NCBI RefSeq assembly: GCF_039545135.1
Contig: NZ_BAABRU010000007.1
Span: 124,001-188,000 of the forward strand
DNA from: Herpetosiphon gulosus
GTDB lineage: Bacteria > Chloroflexota > Chloroflexia > Chloroflexales > Herpetosiphonaceae
Direction of reading: 5' to 3'
DNA length: 64,000 nt
The position numbers and the translations under genes are program-made. This document shows positions 1 to 7,985 of this stretch, piece by piece. The notes beneath the pieces were generated by a model. It did no database searches. It was not told where the DNA came from and saw nothing but the letters and a program-made list of their open reading frames with translations. Within the stretch, counting starts at the first letter, position 1. Each line of letters opens with the position of its first letter.

Positions 1-578
1 GAGGCCGCAACTACCGCCTGTGGATCAGCCTGATCATTGATTGCAACATCAAGGCCTGCTGGAATTTCGGGTAAAGGCTGATTCTTGGCAACCGAAAGCA
101 TCACCGCTGTGAAGCTAATTGCCAAAATCAAAGCAACTAATGAAGCAACACGCACAACTTTACCGCTGCGCTCAGAATCGCGCCATTCTTGCCACCAAGC
201 TTTTTCGGCGGCTGGGGTGATTTCGGCGGCCCGCTCCTCGGCGGTTGGGATGCTAATTTGTTGCAAACCACTAGGCGATTTGGGCGTGGTAACACTAGCA
301 GGCTTGGTTTGCTGCTGCTGAACCCAAGCTAAGCCTTTGCGGGCTTGTTGGTTATGCGGGTTGATTTTGAGCGCCGATTGCAAACAAAATTCTACATCAC
401 GCGGCTCGTCGAGCACCCCACTAAGCCAAAGCCACGCTTGTTCGTGGCGCGGATCAAGTTGAACCGCCTTGGTCAATAAGCCTGCTGCAATTCGGCGTTG
501 GCCGCCTCGGGCCGCCGCTAAACCACGCTCATACAAGCGCTGAGCCTCAACACTATAAGTTGTAATGCCTTGTTCCAT
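1..578 (-). CDS. TPR-like membrane protein, C-terminus cut off by window edge
   Basis: The frame is open from an ATG at 578 down to base 1 (192 codons, no stop), so the 3' end lies outside the window. Residues 11-85 read as tetratricopeptide-type helices, with alternating small residues in AxxLxxxAVxLDP-like and ALKINPHNQQA-like units. A charged linker follows, then one membrane segment at about 142-164, with the start of an exposed domain behind it. Domain order suggests a cytoplasmic TPR part tethered to the membrane and facing a partner protein. The family and function are not recognised. It is transcribed away from the GH18 gene behind a spacer with inverted GGATGAA-type repeats. Confidence 0.75.
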   Translation of the reverse strand, partial: MEQGITTYSVEAQRLYERGLAAARGGQRRIAAGLLTKAVQLDPRHEQAWLWLSGVLDEPRDVEFCLQSALKINPHNQQARKGLAWVQQQQTKPASVTTPKSPSGLQQISIPTAEERAAEITPAAEKAWWQEWRDSERSGKVVRVASLVALILAISFTAVMLSVAKNQPLPEIPAGLDVAINDQADPQAVVAA

Positions 579-589
579 AATCCTCTGTA

Positions 590-721
590 GGGATGAAGGA
601 TGAAGTAGGAGGGATGAAACTTTATCCTTCAACAATTAGATTAATTGCACGTTAGAAATAATGAGGAATCAATCAGGCTCAATTAAGTTTTCATCCTTCA
701 TCCCTTATCCTTCATCCTTCT
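590..721. repeat. Inverted arrays of a GGATGAA-type heptamer
   Basis: The spacer starts with tandem GGATGAA-like units (about 590-620). It ends with the same units in reverse complement (about 689-721, TTCATCC). The two arrays face each other and could form a loose stem. The same heptamer occurs in at least six other spacers of this window, so it is a dispersed low-complexity repeat and not specific to these genes. Confidence 0.7.
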
Positions 722-725
722 AAAC

Positions 726-1982
726 TCAATGGTCAGGAATATAGCGATTGATTGAGCGTTGGACGATCAAGGGATCTTGTTTCAACGATTCGCGAATATA
801 GGTCCAATTTTGGGGATCTTCGCTGCCCAAGCGCCAAATTGCAATCCCAGCTAAATCGTTTTCGCGCACCATCTCCATTTTGGCGGTTAGCGAACGATAA
901 TTGGAGAACCAAACCGTGCGTCCGGCATAGTTAAAGGTTGATTCCTGGATTTGCTGGCCGCCATCTTCCTCGACCAAACGAATTTGGGGCTGGTAGGTGG
1001 CCTTAATTTCTTCAACTTCGGTATAACTTCGCGCAATCCCAAAACCGCCATTGCTAGGCCAATCGTAGGCATAAAACGAAATCCCAATTTGAATTTTGCT
1101 AGGGTCAACTTGGGTTTTGGCATATTCGGCAACCGCTTTAACCCAAAACATCGGAGCGATTGGGCCTGGCTCAGAGCCACGCCAGCTATAATCGTAGGTC
1201 ATAATCCGCAGGCGATCAACCACTTTGCCCAAATCAGCATAATTTTGGTAATCGGGTCGGCCCGTATGGGCATGGACTGCAACGGTTAGCAATTTATCTT
1301 CAGCATGCAACGCTGCACCCAATTCGGTCATAAACGCGGTAAATTCATCTTCATAATCAAGCGCAAGCGATTCATAATCGATGTCGATGCCATCGTAGCC
1401 GTAGGTACGCACCTCATCCATAATAATATTAATATGGTTTGTTCGACTTTCTGGAGTGGCCAAAACAATCGAAGCTGCTTCCAAATCTTCAATATTATGC
1501 ACAGTTGGAATAATCAGCACATTATTTTCTTTGGCAATTTGCACCAATTCGGCATCACGAGAGCCAACATCGGCGATTAACGTGCCATCAGGTCGCACGC
1601 CATACCAAAATGGGCTGACCTCATCGAGAATATCTTTGTTGGCTTCAAAGGTTGCACGAGCAGCCTCAGCATCAAACGATGTCGGCAGCCAAGCAGCGAC
1701 GTAACGGCCAGTTTTAGGGTGCACTCCGCGCACATCATTGGCGCTGGCAGGCAGCTCTGAGCCACCTTGACCATCGGCAACAGTGTTGGGCAGCGGCTGC
1801 AAGGTTGGCGCAACAAAGGTAGGAACGGGCAGGGCGGTTGAGGTTGCTCGGGGTAACAGAGCTTGGGCGGCGGCATCGGCGGCGCGACTGTGCTTGATCC
1901 GTAAATCAATAAACTGCCAGAGAAACACGATCCAGACCAAAATCCCAATTGCGAGAACCCCGCGAAAAAGATGACGAAACAT
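726..1982 (-). CDS. Membrane-anchored glycoside hydrolase family 18 protein (YaaH/chitinase-like)
   Basis: The 418-residue protein has an uncleaved N-terminal membrane segment (about residues 9-26), then a Pro/Thr/Ala-rich linker and an extracellular catalytic domain from about residue 92. The GH18 signature DxxDxDxE is present as DGIDIDYE at 197-204, with E204 the expected acid/base. Family members cleave beta-1,4-linked N-acetylglucosamine polymers. The short form here, with W/Y-rich strands and the motif YDYSWRG, most resembles the spore-germination/peptidoglycan branch (YaaH, SpoVS-type GH18), so a cell-wall glycan substrate is more likely than chitin. This last point is inference. A sigma-A-like promoter lies upstream (2029-2057). 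Confidence 0.9.
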   Translation of the reverse strand: MFRHLFRGVLAIGILVWIVFLWQFIDLRIKHSRAADAAAQALLPRATSTALPVPTFVAPTLQPLPNTVADGQGGSELPASANDVRGVHPKTGRYVAAWLPTSFDAEAARATFEANKDILDEVSPFWYGVRPDGTLIADVGSRDAELVQIAKENNVLIIPTVHNIEDLEAASIVLATPESRTNHINIIMDEVRTYGYDGIDIDYESLALDYEDEFTAFMTELGAALHAEDKLLTVAVHAHTGRPDYQNYADLGKVVDRLRIMTYDYSWRGSEPGPIAPMFWVKAVAEYAKTQVDPSKIQIGISFYAYDWPSNGGFGIARSYTEVEEIKATYQPQIRLVEEDGGQQIQESTFNYAGRTVWFSNYRSLTAKMEMVRENDLAGIAIWRLGSEDPQNWTYIRESLKQDPLIVQRSINRYIPDH

Positions 1983-2028
1983 AACAATTCACTCGATCAG
2001 CAAAAAAATCACGAAAAAGACCACTCAA

Positions 2029-2057
2029 AGTATAACCGATTAAACAAGGCTTTCCAA
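2029..2057 (-). promoter_or_regulatory. Candidate sigma-A promoter for the GH18 gene
   Basis: On the minus strand TTGGAA is followed after 17 bases by TATACT, 46 bases before the GH18 start codon. Spacing and -10 match the housekeeping consensus well; the -35 matches 4 of 6. Confidence 0.5.
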
Positions 2058-2071
2058 GAAACGCTAGATTA

Positions 2072-2203
2072 AAGGATGAAGGATGAAGGATGAGGGATGA
2101 AAAAGATAAAGGTTAAATGTTAATGCAGAGGCGCAGAGCATTAACTTTTTCTCTGCGCCTCTGCGTTAAAACGTATAGCCCTAGCCCCTGACCCCTAATC
2201 CCA
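2072..2203. repeat. Mosaic of intergenic repeats with a perfect 14-bp inverted repeat
   Basis: GGATGAA-type units at 2072-2101 are followed by GCAGAGGCGCAGAG (2125-2138) and its exact reverse complement (2151-2164), separated by 12 bases. C-rich CCTAGCCCCTGACCCC-like sequence lies at about 2178-2203. The GCAGAGGCGCAGAG word recurs singly at 28.65, 30.96 and 60.06 kb. Here two copies in opposite orientation make a strong hairpin. There is no coding potential in this roughly 300-base spacer. Confidence 0.75.
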
Positions 2204-2225
2204 TCCTAATATTCTTGGTCGGCGT

Positions 2226-2255
2226 TTGCGTGAGGGTGATAGCCTCGTTTATAAT
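2226..2255 (+). promoter_or_regulatory. Candidate sigma-A promoter of the DUF4446-bactofilin operon
   Basis: TTGCGT (2226-2231) and a perfect TATAAT (2250-2255) are 18 bases apart. The start codon of the DUF4446 gene follows 30 bases later. Confidence 0.6.
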
Positions 2256-2285
2256 GGAGGGCAGTTTTGAAGACGAGGCATATCC

Positions 2286-2816
2286 TTGATAGCTTTTTGG
2301 ACAACCTATGGCTTCTACTTATGGATCGGCAGCGGCCTACTGATTATCGGCTTGCTGATCTGGATCGGGCGTTTAAGCAAACGGCTGAGCGCCATCGATC
2401 AACGCTACACTGCCCTCACCAAAGGTGTTGATGCCGAACATCTTGAAGATATTTGGCTTCAGCGCTCGCTGCAAGTTGCGCATCACGATGATCAAATAAC
2501 CGCCCTCGAACGTGAAGTTCGGCGTTTGGGCCGCAGCAGCCTGCATCATGTTGGGCTTGTGCGCTTTAATCCCTTTGGCGATGTTGGCGGCGATCAAAGT
2601 TATGCTTTGGCGCTACTCGATGGCGAACAAAGTGGGGTTGTCCTGAGCAGTATCTACAGTCGTTCAGGGGTGCGCACCTACGCCAAGGCTGTGCAACGCG
2701 GCCAATCGAACCATACGCTTTCCGAAGAAGAAGTTGCATCAATTGCGCAAGCCCTTGGTCAATTTACCTCGGTGGAATCAGCAGCTCAACCCGCTACAAC
2801 AGGAGGCAATTCATGA
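2286..2816 (+). CDS. DUF4446 family membrane protein
   Basis: This 176-residue protein has one N-terminal membrane helix (about 10-28) and a cytoplasmic coiled-coil/beta domain. The family signature LxHVGxVRFNPFxDxGGDQSYALALLD is clearly readable around residues 86-110. TTG at 2286 is the only usable start, because the frame has no ATG and an upstream stop is near. The stop overlaps the bactofilin ATG (ATGA, 2813-2816), so the two are translationally coupled. DUF4446 proteins have no defined biochemical role. In other Gram-positive-like genomes they often sit near parB. The neighbours here point to envelope or cell-shape work. Confidence 0.88.
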   Translation: MIAFWTTYGFYLWIGSGLLIIGLLIWIGRLSKRLSAIDQRYTALTKGVDAEHLEDIWLQRSLQVAHHDDQITALEREVRRLGRSSLHHVGLVRFNPFGDVGGDQSYALALLDGEQSGVVLSSIYSRSGVRTYAKAVQRGQSNHTLSEEEVASIAQALGQFTSVESAAQPATTGGNS

Positions 2817-3250
2817 GCTTATTCGGTAACAAAAAAGTGGTACAACCAATCGCCCAATCGCCAACCGGCAAGCCCGAAACCGTGATTGGAGCCAATACCA
2901 CCTTTGTTGGAACCCTCAAATCCGACGGGAATGTTCGGGTTGATGGCTCTGTTGAGGGCGAGATCGAGGTGCTTGGCAATTTGATCGTTGGCTCAACTGG
3001 GCGGGTTATCGCCACGCTCAAGGCCCAAAATATTCACGTATCGGGTGCAGTCAAAGGCGAGATCATCGCGACTGAGCAACTAGAAATCTCGCCTTCGGGC
3101 AAGGTTTGGGGCGATATTACTGCCGCTTCGTTACATATCGAGCCAGGTGGCTTGTTCCGTGGTCAAAGCAGCATGACTTCAAATATCGACGAGCCATTGT
3201 TGCTTGATGCCCCACGCTCACGCTTAAACGAAGAGCCAAGCGGGGTTTAA
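2813..3250 (+). CDS. Bactofilin (polymer-forming cytoskeletal protein)
   Basis: The 145-residue protein matches the bactofilin/DUF583 fold. Short beta-helix turns run from about residue 30 to 125 with repeated GxVxVxGxVxGxI-like motifs (for example VRVDGSVEGEIEV, VSGAVKGEI). They are flanked by disordered ends rich in Pro, Ser and charged residues. Bactofilins polymerise without nucleotide and scaffold cell-wall or polar complexes. An AGGAGG ribosome binding site at 2801-2806 precedes the ATG. It lies between DUF4446 and a FtsB/DivIC-like gene, consistent with an envelope-morphogenesis operon. Confidence 0.93.
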   Translation: MSLFGNKKVVQPIAQSPTGKPETVIGANTTFVGTLKSDGNVRVDGSVEGEIEVLGNLIVGSTGRVIATLKAQNIHVSGAVKGEIIATEQLEISPSGKVWGDITAASLHIEPGGLFRGQSSMTSNIDEPLLLDAPRSRLNEEPSGV

Positions 3251-3354
3251 TTCCTCAATGCTGATTGTTAGCAATTTGTCATCGATTAAGGCAGGTTTTG
3301 CCCAAGCGCTGTGCTAGGCTAACACGACTATCTAAAAACCTTGAGGATGGTGTT

Positions 3355-3810
3355 ATGGCTCGTTGGCGCTGGCCACAATGGCGCAAACCACAGATTCCAC
3401 AGCCAACTCAATTGCGCAGCGGGGCAACGCTGGCCGTAACCTGGGGCTTGGCCGCATTTGCGCTCTATTTGATGGTGCTATTTGGCAGTTTGGTGGTGCA
3501 AGGGTATACCATGGAGCAACAGGCTCAAGCCTTGGAAGCCGAAAATGCCCGTTTGGCTGCCGAAAGCCAAGCCCTGCGCGATCGCGCTGCCTATGTGCGC
3601 TCTGATGCGGCAATCGAATTGGCGGCCCGCGATATGCTCGATATGGCCAAGCCAGGCGATGTGGTGTTGCATGTGAGTGTGGTTACGCCAACATTGACGG
3701 TTTCGCCAACCGCTGCCTTAGAAGTTCCAGCCGCTGAGCCAGCCGCGTTACCACCGATGGACACAACGCCCAATTGGCGGCGTTGGCTGGAAGTGCTATT
3801 TGATTCGTAA
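3355..3810 (+). CDS. FtsB/DivIC-type septum formation initiator protein
   Basis: I chose ATG 3355 (151 residues) because GAGGA lies 8-12 bases upstream and the longer frame from 3265 has no ribosome binding site. A short basic cytoplasmic stretch is followed by one membrane segment (about 26-46) and a heptad-rich coiled coil (TMEQQAQALEAENARLAAESQALRD region, about 50-75). A conserved DivIC-like helix (AAIELAARDMLDMAKPGDVVLH) follows, then a Pro/Thr-rich tail. FtsB/DivIC proteins bridge division proteins FtsL/FtsQ. The membrane/coiled-coil layout supports the family, while the exact paralogue cannot be fixed. Confidence 0.82.
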   Translation: MARWRWPQWRKPQIPQPTQLRSGATLAVTWGLAAFALYLMVLFGSLVVQGYTMEQQAQALEAENARLAAESQALRDRAAYVRSDAAIELAARDMLDMAKPGDVVLHVSVVTPTLTVSPTAALEVPAAEPAALPPMDTTPNWRRWLEVLFDS

Positions 3811-3828
3811 TTTCGGATGAAGGATCGA

Positions 3829-3854
3829 GCGATTGGGCAACCAATCGCTTTTTT
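3829..3854 (+). terminator. Intrinsic terminator abutting the next start codon
   Basis: An 8-bp perfect stem GCGATTGG/CCAATCGC with a GCAA tetraloop is followed by six T (3849-3854). It ends the DUF4446-bactofilin-FtsB operon. The glycosyltransferase ATG is only three bases past the T-run. Confidence 0.88.
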
Positions 3855-3857
3855 GTT

Positions 3858-4853
3858 ATGAATTGTTCTGTCATTATTTTAAATTGGAATGGCCGCACGC
3901 TATTAACTGATTGTCTCAACGCCTTATTGCCCCAATGCGATGCTTCAATCGAAGTGTTGGTGGTCGATAACGGTTCGCACGATGGTTCAGCGGCATGGCT
4001 GCATCAACACTATCCCCAAGTGCGTTTGCTGGCGCTCACCAACAATCGTGGGTTTAGCGGTGGGGTCAATGTTGGTTTACATGTGGCACGGGGCGATGTG
4101 TTGTTGTTATTGAACAATGATGCCATCGTTGAGCAAAATTTCATCTCGGCTATTTTAGCGCCGTTTGAACGCCAACCAACCCTTGCTGCTAGCGCTGGCG
4201 TGATGACATTTGCCCATCGCCCCGAAATCATCGCCTCAGCTGGAATTCAACTCTATCGCGATGGTGTGGCAACTGATGCTGGGTTGTTGCAGCCAGTTGC
4301 CCAATTAGCCAGCCAAACCAGCCCGATTTGGGGGGGCAGTGGCGGGGCAGTAGCTTATCGTCGCGCTGCATTAGCCGATGTTGGCATCTTTGACGAAGGC
4401 TATTTTGCCTATTTAGAAGATGTTGATTTGGCCTGGCGTTTGCAGTTGCGCGAATGGCAAACAGTACTAGCCCCGCAGGCTATCGCTCGGCATATCTACT
4501 CGGCAACTGGCGGCGAAGGCTCGCCCTTCAAAGCTTGGCTGATTGCCCGTAATCGCTGGCGGGTAATTTTGCGTTGCTGGCCAACACCATTGTTGGCCCG
4601 CGATCTGCCATTAATGCTGGCTTACGATGGTTTAGCCTGTGCTCAGGCCATCCTACGCCGCCGCTGGACGACGGTCAGTGGGCGTTTGCATGCATTACGT
4701 CAATTACCACAACTTCGCCAACAGCACCAAGCGATCCAAGTTCGTCGAACTGCTTCGCTCAATGATCTTGATCGTTGGATCAAGCCAGCCCGTTCGCCGC
4801 TAGCAATTTGGCGTGAAAGCCAAGCCCTAGGCCAATTGATCGCCCAACGCTAG
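3858..4853 (+). CDS. Family 2 glycosyltransferase (rhamnosyltransferase-like)
   Basis: The 331-residue cytosolic GT-A enzyme begins with the typical SVIILNWNGRTLL strand. It carries VVDNGSHDGS (about 36-45), the acceptor loop NNRGFSGGVNVGL (about 62-74), the metal-site region LLNNDAIVE (about 85-93) and the LEDVDLAWRL motif (about 191-200). Such proteins transfer sugars to cell-surface polymers or glycolipids. The start has no ribosome binding site and sits 3 bases after a terminator. The N-terminal strand leaves no later start possible. Its stop overlaps the convergent trpD stop by four bases. Confidence 0.9.
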   Translation: MNCSVIILNWNGRTLLTDCLNALLPQCDASIEVLVVDNGSHDGSAAWLHQHYPQVRLLALTNNRGFSGGVNVGLHVARGDVLLLLNNDAIVEQNFISAILAPFERQPTLAASAGVMTFAHRPEIIASAGIQLYRDGVATDAGLLQPVAQLASQTSPIWGGSGGAVAYRRAALADVGIFDEGYFAYLEDVDLAWRLQLREWQTVLAPQAIARHIYSATGGEGSPFKAWLIARNRWRVILRCWPTPLLARDLPLMLAYDGLACAQAILRRRWTTVSGRLHALRQLPQLRQQHQAIQVRRTASLNDLDRWIKPARSPLAIWRESQALGQLIAQR

Positions 4854-5866
4854 CCTTTACTGGCCTCAATCATTCGCTGCATACGCTGATTGGCCGTGCC
4901 AGTGTCGATGGCCTGTTGGGCTTGACGCAAAGCCTCGCCAAACGAATCGGCCCGTTCGCAAGCAACCAAAGCAGCGGCGGCATTCAACAATACAATATCG
5001 CGGCGCGGGCCAGTATCACTGCCATCAAGAATCGCCTTGGTCATGGCCACATTTTCCTCGACCGAGCCACCAGCAATTGCTTCACGTGGCGCGAGGCTTA
5101 GGCCAAAATCGCTGGGGCTAAGCGTCGAAGCTTGGGGAGTTGCTCCAGCGCGTACATCAAATACCAAGGTTGAGGCGCTGATTGAAATTTCATCAAGCCC
5201 ATCGCTGCCATGCACCACCAAGGCGCGGCGAATGCCCATTTTGCTCAGGGCGTTGGCCAATTTCTCAGCCAAGCCCACATTAGCAACCCCAATCACCTGA
5301 TACTCGGCGCGGGCTGGGTTGGTCAGTGGCCCTAACACATTGAAAATGGTACGAATGCCAATTTCGCGGCGCACCGGCCCAGCGTAGCGCATCGCCGGAT
5401 GAAACTTAGGCGCAAACATAAAGCCAATGCCTGCCTGACGTAAACAGCGGGCTACGCCTTCAGCATCAAGCTCGATATTGACTCCCAACCCTTCGAGCAC
5501 ATCAGCCGAGCCGCATTTCGACGACATAGCGCGATTGCCGTGTTTGGCGACGGTTGCGCCTGCGCCTGCTGCCACAAATGCCGCAGTGGTCGAAATATTG
5601 AAGGTATTCGAATGATCGCCACCAGTGCCACAGGTATCGACCACGCCGCCATCGTGCGGCACGGCCAGCGATTTAGCCCGCATCACTTGGGCCATACCAG
5701 CAATTTCTGCGTCAGTTTCACCTTTGAAATGCAAAGCTGTGAGCAAGGCCGCGATTTGGGCTGGCGTGGCCTCGCCATTCATCATCTGCTCCATCACCGC
5801 CGCCGCATCGTCTTGGCTTAAATCCGTTCGATTGGTAACCGTAATAATCGCATCGCGAATCTGCAT
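4850..5866 (-). CDS. trpD: Anthranilate phosphoribosyltransferase
   Basis: TrpD transfers phosphoribose from PRPP to anthranilate, the second step of tryptophan synthesis from chorismate. The 338-residue form from ATG 5866 has AAGGAG 9 bases upstream; a start 9 codons further up lacks one. The PRPP glycine loop CGTGGD is at 79-84. NxST (NISTTAA), KHGNRAMSSKCGSAD and the FAPKFHPAMRYAGPVRREIGIRTIFNVLGPLTNP region follow, all diagnostic. Length is normal for the family. No other trp gene is close, so tryptophan genes are scattered. The tRNA-Pro and its terminator lie directly upstream on the same strand. Confidence 0.96.
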   Translation of the reverse strand: MQIRDAIITVTNRTDLSQDDAAAVMEQMMNGEATPAQIAALLTALHFKGETDAEIAGMAQVMRAKSLAVPHDGGVVDTCGTGGDHSNTFNISTTAAFVAAGAGATVAKHGNRAMSSKCGSADVLEGLGVNIELDAEGVARCLRQAGIGFMFAPKFHPAMRYAGPVRREIGIRTIFNVLGPLTNPARAEYQVIGVANVGLAEKLANALSKMGIRRALVVHGSDGLDEISISASTLVFDVRAGATPQASTLSPSDFGLSLAPREAIAGGSVEENVAMTKAILDGSDTGPRRDIVLLNAAAALVACERADSFGEALRQAQQAIDTGTANQRMQRMIEASKG

Positions 5867-5891
5867 GGTTGGCTCCTTGCAGCAAAACAAC

Positions 5892-5924
5892 AAAAAAACA
5901 ACGAGAGCAAATTGCCCTCGTTGT
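5892..5924 (-). terminator. Intrinsic terminator of the tRNA-Pro transcript
   Basis: Read on the minus strand, an 8-bp stem ACAACGAG/CTCGTTGT (5924-5917 with 5905-5898) is followed by a run of T (5898-5892). It lies just 3' of the tRNA and separates it from trpD. Confidence 0.85.
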
Positions 5925-5926
5925 AG

Positions 5927-6002
5927 TGGTCGGGGTGATAGGATTCGAACCTACGACCTCAACGTCCCAAACGTCGCGCGCTACCAACTGCGCTACACCC
6001 CG
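5927..6002 (-). tRNA. tRNA-Pro (anticodon TGG), CCA encoded
   Basis: Read on the minus strand, the cloverleaf is complete. The 7-bp acceptor stem CGGGGTG/CACCCCG has the 5' C-G pair typical of bacterial tRNA-Pro. The D-arm contains AGTTGGTA. The anticodon stem CGACG/CGTTG holds the loop TTTGGGA, and the T-arm loop is TTCGAAT. The 3' ACCA is encoded. The TGG anticodon reads proline CCN codons. Confidence 0.97.
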
Positions 6003-6091
6003 TTGCTTTTGTTTTATCGTTGCGCGTGGCATTATAGCGGAGAATAGTTTGTTTGTCAAATTACAAGAACCCAAGCATCAAACATTGTATT

Positions 6092-6203
6092 CCCTCACCC
6101 CCTAGCCCCTCATCCCGCCCAGCAGGCGAGGGGGAATCATCCAAGTCATGAATGGTGGAACGCCCTTCTCCCTCCGCAGTGGGAGAAGGGTTGGGGATGA
6201 GGG
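6092..6203 (+). repeat. Palindromic CCCTCACCCC element, copy 1
   Basis: This 112-bp unit starts CCCTCACCCC and ends GGGGATGAGGG, so its ends are inverted repeats. Inside are two hairpin-forming halves: one around GCCCAGCAGGCGAGGGGG, the other CCCTTCTCCC/GGGAGAAGGG. Five other copies lie at 12.4, 22.3, 31.2, 40.2 and 55.6 kb. It sits 3' of the esterase gene. Confidence 0.85.
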
Positions 6204-6214
6204 CATGCTACCAA

Positions 6215-6838
6215 CTAAACTATTTTACCCAGCAAAGCTTGAATTGCGCTAATTTCATCGTCGTTGACAGTATGGCCCATATTTGGGTAGAGCCGCAGAT
6301 CGATGGTTGCTCCAGCTTGCTCAAAAACGCTGGCACTTTCACGCACCCGTTCGGCAGCAATATGAAAATCGCGGTCGCTACAGCCAAGCAATGCAGTCGT
6401 ACCTGTGAGGTTGGTGCTATAGCTGGTCAAATGCGTGCCAGCGCCAATCAAGCCGCCGCTAAGTGCAATGACACCAGCTAAGCCCTGCCCATAGCGAGCT
6501 ACCCACTCCAAAGCCAAACACGCACCCTGCGAGAAGCCCAACACCACAATTTTACTGCGCGGAATCTTGTGAGCTTCGGCCTCTGCTACTGCCCGACCAA
6601 CCGCAGCCAAGGCAAAATCTAAGGCTGGCTGATTAACCGCTACTGGCTCGATAAAACGCTGTGGATACCAGGTATGATTATCGGCTTGGGGCGCAAGATA
6701 GGCCCAATCTGGCCGCTCAAAAGCTTGGCTCAAACTCAGAATGCTGGCGGCATCAGCGCCCCGCCCATGCAGCATAATCATGGCTCCAGTGGCGTTTTCG
6801 AGTTTGGTTCCAGTTTGAATAATCGGATTAGAATGCAT
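6215..6838 (-). CDS. Carboxylesterase/phospholipase-type alpha/beta hydrolase (MhqD-like)
   Basis: This 207-residue cytosolic alpha/beta hydrolase has an early LHGRGAD oxyanion loop (about 23-29) and the nucleophile elbow GFSQG with S103. An acidic residue in CSDRD (155-157) and H189 in NMGHT complete the triad. The family includes YpfH/YodD (MhqD) and acyl-protein thioesterase-like enzymes. Its ATG overlaps the end of the dioxygenase gene by 11 bases. This recalls the Bacillus mhqE-mhqD (yodE-yodD) pair, induced by hydroquinones. The role in hydrolysing quinone-derived esters or adducts is inferred from this context. Confidence 0.9.
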   Translation of the reverse strand: MHSNPIIQTGTKLENATGAMIMLHGRGADAASILSLSQAFERPDWAYLAPQADNHTWYPQRFIEPVAVNQPALDFALAAVGRAVAEAEAHKIPRSKIVVLGFSQGACLALEWVARYGQGLAGVIALSGGLIGAGTHLTSYSTNLTGTTALLGCSDRDFHIAAERVRESASVFEQAGATIDLRLYPNMGHTVNDDEISAIQALLGKIV

Positions 6839-7931
6839 GAGTTTGCTCCACCACTGCCAATTTGCTGCATGGAATAACCAACGGCGTAAGATGTTCTTCG
6901 ATCAGGCTGCGTTGAGTTTCGAGCCATGGTGGCAATTTCAAGGTCTTGCCCAATTGCTCAACTGGCTCATCGACCGTAAAACCTGGGCCAAGCGTTGCCA
7001 ACTCAATGATATGGCCATCGGGATCGTTGGTATAAATACTTTTGAAATAGGTGCGATCCTGGACTGGCGAAACCCGTTTGCCAAAGCTCAGTAAGCGTTC
7101 GCGCCAAGCCAATTGCTCATCGTCGTTGGCGACAGTAAAGGCAACATGATGAGTTTGGCCAGCACCCATGCGCACAGGCCGCGTATGCGCTGGATCACGC
7201 TCAAAATAGGTCATCAACGTACCAGGCTTGCCATGTTCGCTGCCCCAATACCAGTGCGCCGAAGTTGGATCGTCGAAGTTATAGGTCATTTTGACCCGTT
7301 GCAAGCCCAAAATACCTGCATAAAACTCATGCGAACGCTCAACACTCGCGCCGATCGCTGAAATATGGTGCAAGCCTTCGTGCAACGACATATCGGCAGT
7401 AATTTCGGGCACTGGTTCCGGCCAATTGATCGTAGCAATATCACATTCATTGCGATTGCTACTCATCAAATCCATTGGCGGCATCAAGGCTGTTTGCCCA
7501 AGGCTTTCCAATGGCTCATCGACCGTCCAGCCCGGCCCTTTGGTCGCAATTTCAATGATTGTACCATCGGGATCACGAAAGTATAGCGATTTGAAATAGT
7601 TACGATCATATGGGCCGTTGACTCGCACTTTAGCATCGAGCAAGCGGCGTTTCCATTTGAGCAAGGCCTGTTCGTTGGCGACGCTTAGCGCCAAGTGGTG
7701 GGTACCACCAAGGCCCGTTGCCCCGCGTGGCGCACGTGGCCATTCAAAAAAAGTGATGATCGTACCAGCCGAGCCATGCTGATCGCCAAAATAAAGATGA
7801 TAGGAACCGGGATCGTCGAAATTCACGGTTTGCTTGACCAAACGCAGCCCCAGTACGCCAGTGTAAAAATCAACAGTTCGCTGCGCATCTGCACTAACAA
7901 TTGTAATATGATGTAAGCCCAAAATCGACAT
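6828..7931 (-). CDS. Ring-cleaving dioxygenase, tandem VOC/glyoxalase domains (MhqE/MhqO-like)
   Basis: From ATG 7931 the protein has 367 residues; AAAGGAG lies 10-16 bases upstream (7941-7947). Two homologous vicinal-oxygen-chelate halves are present. The first begins LGLHHITIVSADAQRTVDFYTGVLGL and the second LHHISAIGASVERSHEFYAGILGL. Each ends in IxxNDPDG/RDPDGxIIEIAT. Metal ligands are expected at H (LHH), a mid-domain H (THHLAL, THHVAF) and the terminal E. Relatives in Bacillus open hydroquinone rings in electrophile detoxification. It is the middle gene of an FMN reductase-dioxygenase-esterase operon. Confidence 0.92.
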   Translation of the reverse strand: MSILGLHHITIVSADAQRTVDFYTGVLGLRLVKQTVNFDDPGSYHLYFGDQHGSAGTIITFFEWPRAPRGATGLGGTHHLALSVANEQALLKWKRRLLDAKVRVNGPYDRNYFKSLYFRDPDGTIIEIATKGPGWTVDEPLESLGQTALMPPMDLMSSNRNECDIATINWPEPVPEITADMSLHEGLHHISAIGASVERSHEFYAGILGLQRVKMTYNFDDPTSAHWYWGSEHGKPGTLMTYFERDPAHTRPVRMGAGQTHHVAFTVANDDEQLAWRERLLSFGKRVSPVQDRTYFKSIYTNDPDGHIIELATLGPGFTVDEPVEQLGKTLKLPPWLETQRSLIEEHLTPLVIPCSKLAVVEQTHAF

Positions 7932-7985
7932 AATCAACACTCCTTTGTGTGAACATGCGACGACCCGGTTGCCCTAATTAACTAT

